A stretch of DNA of 62,627 nucleotides, from assembly GCA_003552925.1 (NCBI GenBank), contig PUOX01000070.1:1-62627 (forward strand), read 5' to 3'. Source of the DNA: Mollicutes bacterium (GTDB lineage: Bacteria > Bacillota_I > Bacilli_A > Izemoplasmatales > Izemoplasmataceae). The translations under genes were made by a program, and so were the position numbers. The notes under the pieces are model-generated. The model did not search any database. It had not been told where the DNA came from and worked only from the letters and a program-made list of their open reading frames with translations. The stretch's first letter is position 1. Each line of letters starts with the position of its first letter. Below, in pieces: positions 59,168-62,627 of the stretch.

Positions 59168-62100
59168 ATGGCGACTAAGAAAAAAGTGTTTCAGTCCATG
59201 GACGGGAACCAAGCGGCTGCACATGCGGCGTACGCGTTCACCGAAGTAGCGGGTATTTATCCGATCACGCCTTCTTCACCTATGGCTGAACATACGGATC
59301 TTTGGGCTTCTCAAGGCAAGAAAAATTTGTTTGGGATGCCGGTCAAAGTTGTCGAAATGCAATCGGAGGCGGGAGCCGCCGGTGTGGTTCACGGCTCACT
59401 GCAGTCAGGCGCTTTGACGACCACGTACACAGCATCACAGGGCTTACTTCTCAAATTGCCCAACATGTATAAAATAGCGGGTGAGCTCCTTCCCGGAGTC
59501 ATCCACATTGCTGCAAGAAGCATCGCCGTGCAGGCGCTCTCGATTTTTGGCGACCACCAGGACGCCATGGCCGCACGCCCGACCGGATTCGCGATGCTCG
59601 CAACCGGTTCCGTGCAGCAAACGATGGACCTCGCCGGGGTCGCGCACCTATCGGCGATCAAGTCGAGCATACCGTTTTTGCATTTCTTCGACGGCTTCCG
59701 CACTTCAAACGAAGTCAACAAGATCGAAGTCATGGATTACGAAGTCTACGACCGTCTCTTGGACAGAGACGCCGTCCGTCGCTTCAAAAAGCGCGCGTTG
59801 AACAGCGAGAACCCCGTGACCCGCGGTTCTGCGCAAAACGACGACGTCTACATGCAAGCGCGTGAAATCCAGGAAAAATATTACAAGGACATCCCCGACG
59901 TTGTCGCCGAGTACATGAAAGAAATTTCCAAAGAAACCGGTCGCGATTATGCACCGTTCACCTATTACGGCGACGAAAACGCCGAAGACGTCATAATCGC
60001 GATGGGTTCCGTCACCGAAACCATTCGTGAGACCGTCGATTACTTACGCAAACAAGAAGGGCGCAAAGTCGGTCTGTTGACCGTGCACCTGTATCGTCCC
60101 TTCAGCGCGAAATACTTCCTAGACGCGCTGCCCAAGTCCGTCAAGCGCATCGCCGTTTTGGACCGCACGAAAGAAAACGGATCCATCGGCGAACCGCTTT
60201 ACCTTGACGTACGCAGCGTCTTCTACGGCGAAAAAGACGCGCCTCTCGTCGTCGGCGGACGTTACGGACTCTCAAGCAAAGACACCACCCCCGCACAAAT
60301 CAAGGCCGTCTACGACAACCTCGTCAACGAGCAGAAGAACCGTTTCACCATCGGCATCGAAGACGACGTCAACTACACATCGCTTGACGTGCCCGAAGAA
60401 ATCAGCGCGATCGACGAAACCACCACGGAGCTTCTGTTTTACGGCTTCGGCAGCGACGGCACCGTCGGCGCTTCCAAAAACACCATCAAGATCATCGGCG
60501 AAAACACCGACATGTACGGTCAAGCCTTCTCCAGCTACGATTCCAAAAAATCGGGCGGCATCACCCGCATGCATCTTCGCTTCAGCGAAAACCCAATCCG
60601 CTCGACCTACCTTGTCAGCCACCCCCACTTCGTAAGCTGTTCGAAAGACTCTTATCTGTTCAAATACGACATGCTCGCCGGCATGCGCAAAGGCGGAACC
60701 TTCCTCTTAAACACCATCAAGTCGAAAGACGAAGTCGAAGCGTTCCTCCCGAACAAAGTCAAGCGCCAGCTTGCCGAAAAAGACGCCAAGCTCTACATCA
60801 TCAACGCCGTCAAACTGGCCGAAGACATCGGCCTCGGCGGCATGATCAACACCATCATGCAATCCGCGTTCTTCGCGCTCAACGAACACATCATGCCTTA
60901 TGAGCGCGCCCAAAAGCTGATGAAAGAATACGCCGAAAAAGAATACGGGCGCAAAGGCAAGGAAATTGTCGAGAAGAACTTCAAAGCCATCGACAGCGGC
61001 AAAGAAGGCCTTGTTGAGGTGCCTGTCAAAGACGAGTGGAAGAACCTTGAAGAAGACGCGAAGCCGAAAGAAGCGGCGAAACCTAAATACGTCGCCGAAA
61101 TCGCCGAACCCGTCAACGCCATCGAAGGCTACGACCTCCCCGTCAGCGCCTTTGAAGACTATGCGGACGGCACCATGGAACAAGGTTCGACCGCTTATGA
61201 AAAACGCGGCATCGCCAATTACATCCCCAAATGGATCAAAGACAACTGCATCCAATGCAACCAGTGCGCCTTCGCCTGCCCCCACGCGGTCATTCGTCCT
61301 TTCCTCTTGACCGAGGAAGAGATGAAAAACGCCCCCGAGGGCATCGAAACGATGGACGCCAGAGGCAAAGGCATCGACGAGATGCAATACAAGATTCAAA
61401 TTTCGACGCTCGATTGCACCGGCTGCGGCGTCTGCGTCTCCGTTTGCCCGGCCAAAGAAAAAGCGCTTGAAATGAGCCCGATCGGCGACGAAATCGAAAA
61501 AGGCGAAGTCGAAAACGCCAAATACCTTTTCAACGAAGTCACGCCGAAAGACAACCTGGTCAAAAAGACCAACGCGAAGAACTCCCAGTTCGCGCAACCC
61601 CTCTTCGAATTCAGCGGCGCTTGCGCAGGCTGCGGCGAAACGCCTTACGTCAAGCTCGTCACCCAACTCTTCGGCGAGCGCATGCAAATCGCCAACGCCA
61701 CGGGCTGTTCGTCCATTTATGGCGGCTCCTTCCCGGCCACGCCCTATACGAAGAACCTAGAAGGACGCGGACCGGCTTGGGCCAACTCTCTCTTTGAAGA
61801 CAACGCCGAGTTCGGCTACGGCATGTACCTCGGCAACGAAACCATGCGCGACCGCATCCAAAACCTCGTCGTCAACAACAAAGGCAAGCTCCCCAAAGAG
61901 ATGAACGAACTCTTCGAGGAATGGATCGAAAACCGCAACGACGGCGACAAGACGCTTGAAATTTACAAGAAGCTCCGTCCGATGATCGACAAGCTCGAAG
62001 GCGATTTGGGCGATGAGCTCCGCGAACTCTCCCACTACATCGTCAAACAATCCAACTGGATCATCGGCGGCGACGGCTGGGCGTACGACATCGGCTACGG

Positions 62101-62627
62101 CGGATTGGACCACGTCATCTCAACCAACGACGACGTCAACATCCTCGTGCTTGATACGCAAGTGTATTCCAACACTGGCGGACAATCGTCCAAAGCGGCG
62201 CCCACCGGATCCATCGCGGCCTTCACGGCGGCCGGAAAAGACGGACAGCGCAAAGACCTCGCCGCGCTCGCGATGAGCTACGGGCATGTCTACGTCGCGC
62301 AAGTCTCCCACGGCGCCAGCCAACAACAGCTCGTCCGCGCCATCCGCGAAGCTGAAGCGCATCCCGGCCCCTCAGTTGTGGTGGCCTACAGCCCCTGCAT
62401 CGCGCACAAAATCAAAGGCGGCCTCACCCGCTCGGCCGAACAGGCGAAACTGGCCACGGAAGTCGGCTACTGGCCAACCTTCCGTTTCGACCCGAAACTG
62501 GCCGACCAAGGCAAGAACCCCTTCAAAATCGACTCCAAGGACCCCAAATGGGACAAATATCAGGATTTCTTGTTGAGCGAAGCGCGCTACGCACAACTCC
62601 ACGACATCAACCCCGACAAGGCGGAAT
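59168..62627 (+). CDS. nifJ: Pyruvate:ferredoxin (flavodoxin) oxidoreductase, 3' truncated by window
   Basis: Oxidises pyruvate to acetyl-CoA with ferredoxin or flavodoxin. Open from ATG 59168 (GGAGGT 8-9 bases upstream) to the edge, 1153 codons, so only the last few dozen residues are missing. Domain I: YPITPSSPMAEHTD (TPP-binding, pyruvate-binding). Domain II follows about 260-400 (GLLTVHLYRPFSAKY), then the gamma part. Two 4Fe-4S sites: CIQCNQCAFACPHA and CTGCGVCVSVCPAK. C-terminal TPP domain: GACAGCGETPY, ATGCSSIYGG, GGDGWAYDIG, LVLDTQVYSNTGGQSSK and YSPCIAHKIKGG. All key cysteines are present. Its own promoter suggests strong expression. It coexists with a lipoamide-type complex (1-2626). 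Confidence 0.97.
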   Translation, partial: MATKKKVFQSMDGNQAAAHAAYAFTEVAGIYPITPSSPMAEHTDLWASQGKKNLFGMPVKVVEMQSEAGAAGVVHGSLQSGALTTTYTASQGLLLKLPNMYKIAGELLPGVIHIAARSIAVQALSIFGDHQDAMAARPTGFAMLATGSVQQTMDLAGVAHLSAIKSSIPFLHFFDGFRTSNEVNKIEVMDYEVYDRLLDRDAVRRFKKRALNSENPVTRGSAQNDDVYMQAREIQEKYYKDIPDVVAEYMKEISKETGRDYAPFTYYGDENAEDVIIAMGSVTETIRETVDYLRKQEGRKVGLLTVHLYRPFSAKYFLDALPKSVKRIAVLDRTKENGSIGEPLYLDVRSVFYGEKDAPLVVGGRYGLSSKDTTPAQIKAVYDNLVNEQKNRFTIGIEDDVNYTSLDVPEEISAIDETTTELLFYGFGSDGTVGASKNTIKIIGENTDMYGQAFSSYDSKKSGGITRMHLRFSENPIRSTYLVSHPHFVSCSKDSYLFKYDMLAGMRKGGTFLLNTIKSKDEVEAFLPNKVKRQLAEKDAKLYIINAVKLAEDIGLGGMINTIMQSAFFALNEHIMPYERAQKLMKEYAEKEYGRKGKEIVEKNFKAIDSGKEGLVEVPVKDEWKNLEEDAKPKEAAKPKYVAEIAEPVNAIEGYDLPVSAFEDYADGTMEQGSTAYEKRGIANYIPKWIKDNCIQCNQCAFACPHAVIRPFLLTEEEMKNAPEGIETMDARGKGIDEMQYKIQISTLDCTGCGVCVSVCPAKEKALEMSPIGDEIEKGEVENAKYLFNEVTPKDNLVKKTNAKNSQFAQPLFEFSGACAGCGETPYVKLVTQLFGERMQIANATGCSSIYGGSFPATPYTKNLEGRGPAWANSLFEDNAEFGYGMYLGNETMRDRIQNLVVNNKGKLPKEMNELFEEWIENRNDGDKTLEIYKKLRPMIDKLEGDLGDELRELSHYIVKQSNWIIGGDGWAYDIGYGGLDHVISTNDDVNILVLDTQVYSNTGGQSSKAAPTGSIAAFTAAGKDGQRKDLAALAMSYGHVYVAQVSHGASQQQLVRAIREAEAHPGPSVVVAYSPCIAHKIKGGLTRSAEQAKLATEVGYWPTFRFDPKLADQGKNPFKIDSKDPKWDKYQDFLLSEARYAQLHDINPDKAE

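Noticed and set aside
1-62627. CRISPR array, insertion sequence, prophage, or tRNA/rRNA gene
   Set aside because: No array of direct repeats, transposase or integrase motif, terminal inverted repeats, or cloverleaf pattern was found on reading; a computed search (tRNAscan, ISfinder) was not possible.
1-62627. TGA as tryptophan (mycoplasma code)
   Set aside because: Genes such as the E2 gene, pncA and the YgjV-like gene stop at TGA with an adjacent gene start or terminator, and conserved Trp positions are TGG.

Overview
The window is chromosomal DNA of a low-to-medium G+C Gram-positive-type bacterium. The signs are consensus AGGAGG ribosome binding sites, GTG and TTG starts, SpsII-type lipoboxes, many extended -10 promoters and rho-independent hairpins. 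Many families are typical of Bacillota (DegV, PadR/HAAS, YhaM, DUF1146, NusG-II/Gx transporter). TGA is used as a stop and TGG as Trp, so the mycoplasma code does not apply. G+C is about half by eye. The mix would fit a Bacillota or deep-branching Mycoplasmatota (Izemoplasma/Haloplasma-like) lineage, but no marker here proves it. PFOR together with a dihydrolipoyl E2/E3 pair, thiol and glutathione peroxidases, HtpG and strongly acidic exported proteins suggest an anaerobic or microaerophilic organism, perhaps from saline habitats (inference).

Layout. 1-6.1 kb: end of a 2-oxoacid dehydrogenase operon (E2, E3), an Ig-like lipoprotein and lipoate ligase. 6.2-13.2 kb: NAD salvage (pncA-pncB), tpx, htpG, an amidohydrolase and a DUF624 protein. 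13.3-22.5 kb: MASE1-HD-GYP protein, PhzF protein, a 902-residue headless coiled-coil protein followed by cardiolipin synthase, and an ABC-2 exporter. 22.5-30.3 kb: B12 adenosyltransferase, DegV, PadR-HAAS cassette with a 50-residue-repeat membrane protein, glutathione peroxidase, a lipoprotein and a second MASE1-HD-GYP protein. 30.3-38.4 kb: YgjV-like membrane protein, two fused MacB-type transporters, class II photolyase and a compact OLD-like ATPase/TOPRIM protein. 38.4-42.1 kb: a tightly packed operon (LURP-one-like protein, methyltransferase, 2-hydroxyacid dehydrogenase, reductive-dehalogenase-like Fe-S protein, Smr, zinc-ribbon membrane protein). 42.2-45.2 kb: DegV-MarR-PadR-HAAS-DegV. 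45.3-49.0 kb: a candidate extracytoplasmic flavinylation/electron-transfer locus (Gx transporter, ApbE, PplA-like lipoprotein, NusG-II protein, DUF1146). 49.0-59.0 kb: YigZ, CCA transferase, pullulanase, YhaM, L25/Ctc, a large foldase-like exported protein, a metallo-beta-lactamase-fold protein and a choline-kinase-like protein. 59.2 kb to the end: nearly complete pyruvate:ferredoxin oxidoreductase.

How parts may work together. PFOR and the E2/E3 complex both oxidise pyruvate; lipoate ligase would load the E2 lipoyl lysine. pncA-pncB supplies NAD. The ApbE/PplA/NusG-II/Gx set could carry electrons to extracellular acceptors. Three DegV fatty-acid-binding paralogues sit beside two PadR-HAAS switches, which hints at membrane-lipid sensing. 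No mobile elements, CRISPR arrays, rRNA or tRNA genes were found. Coding density is very high; no gene-free stretch exceeds 300 bases.
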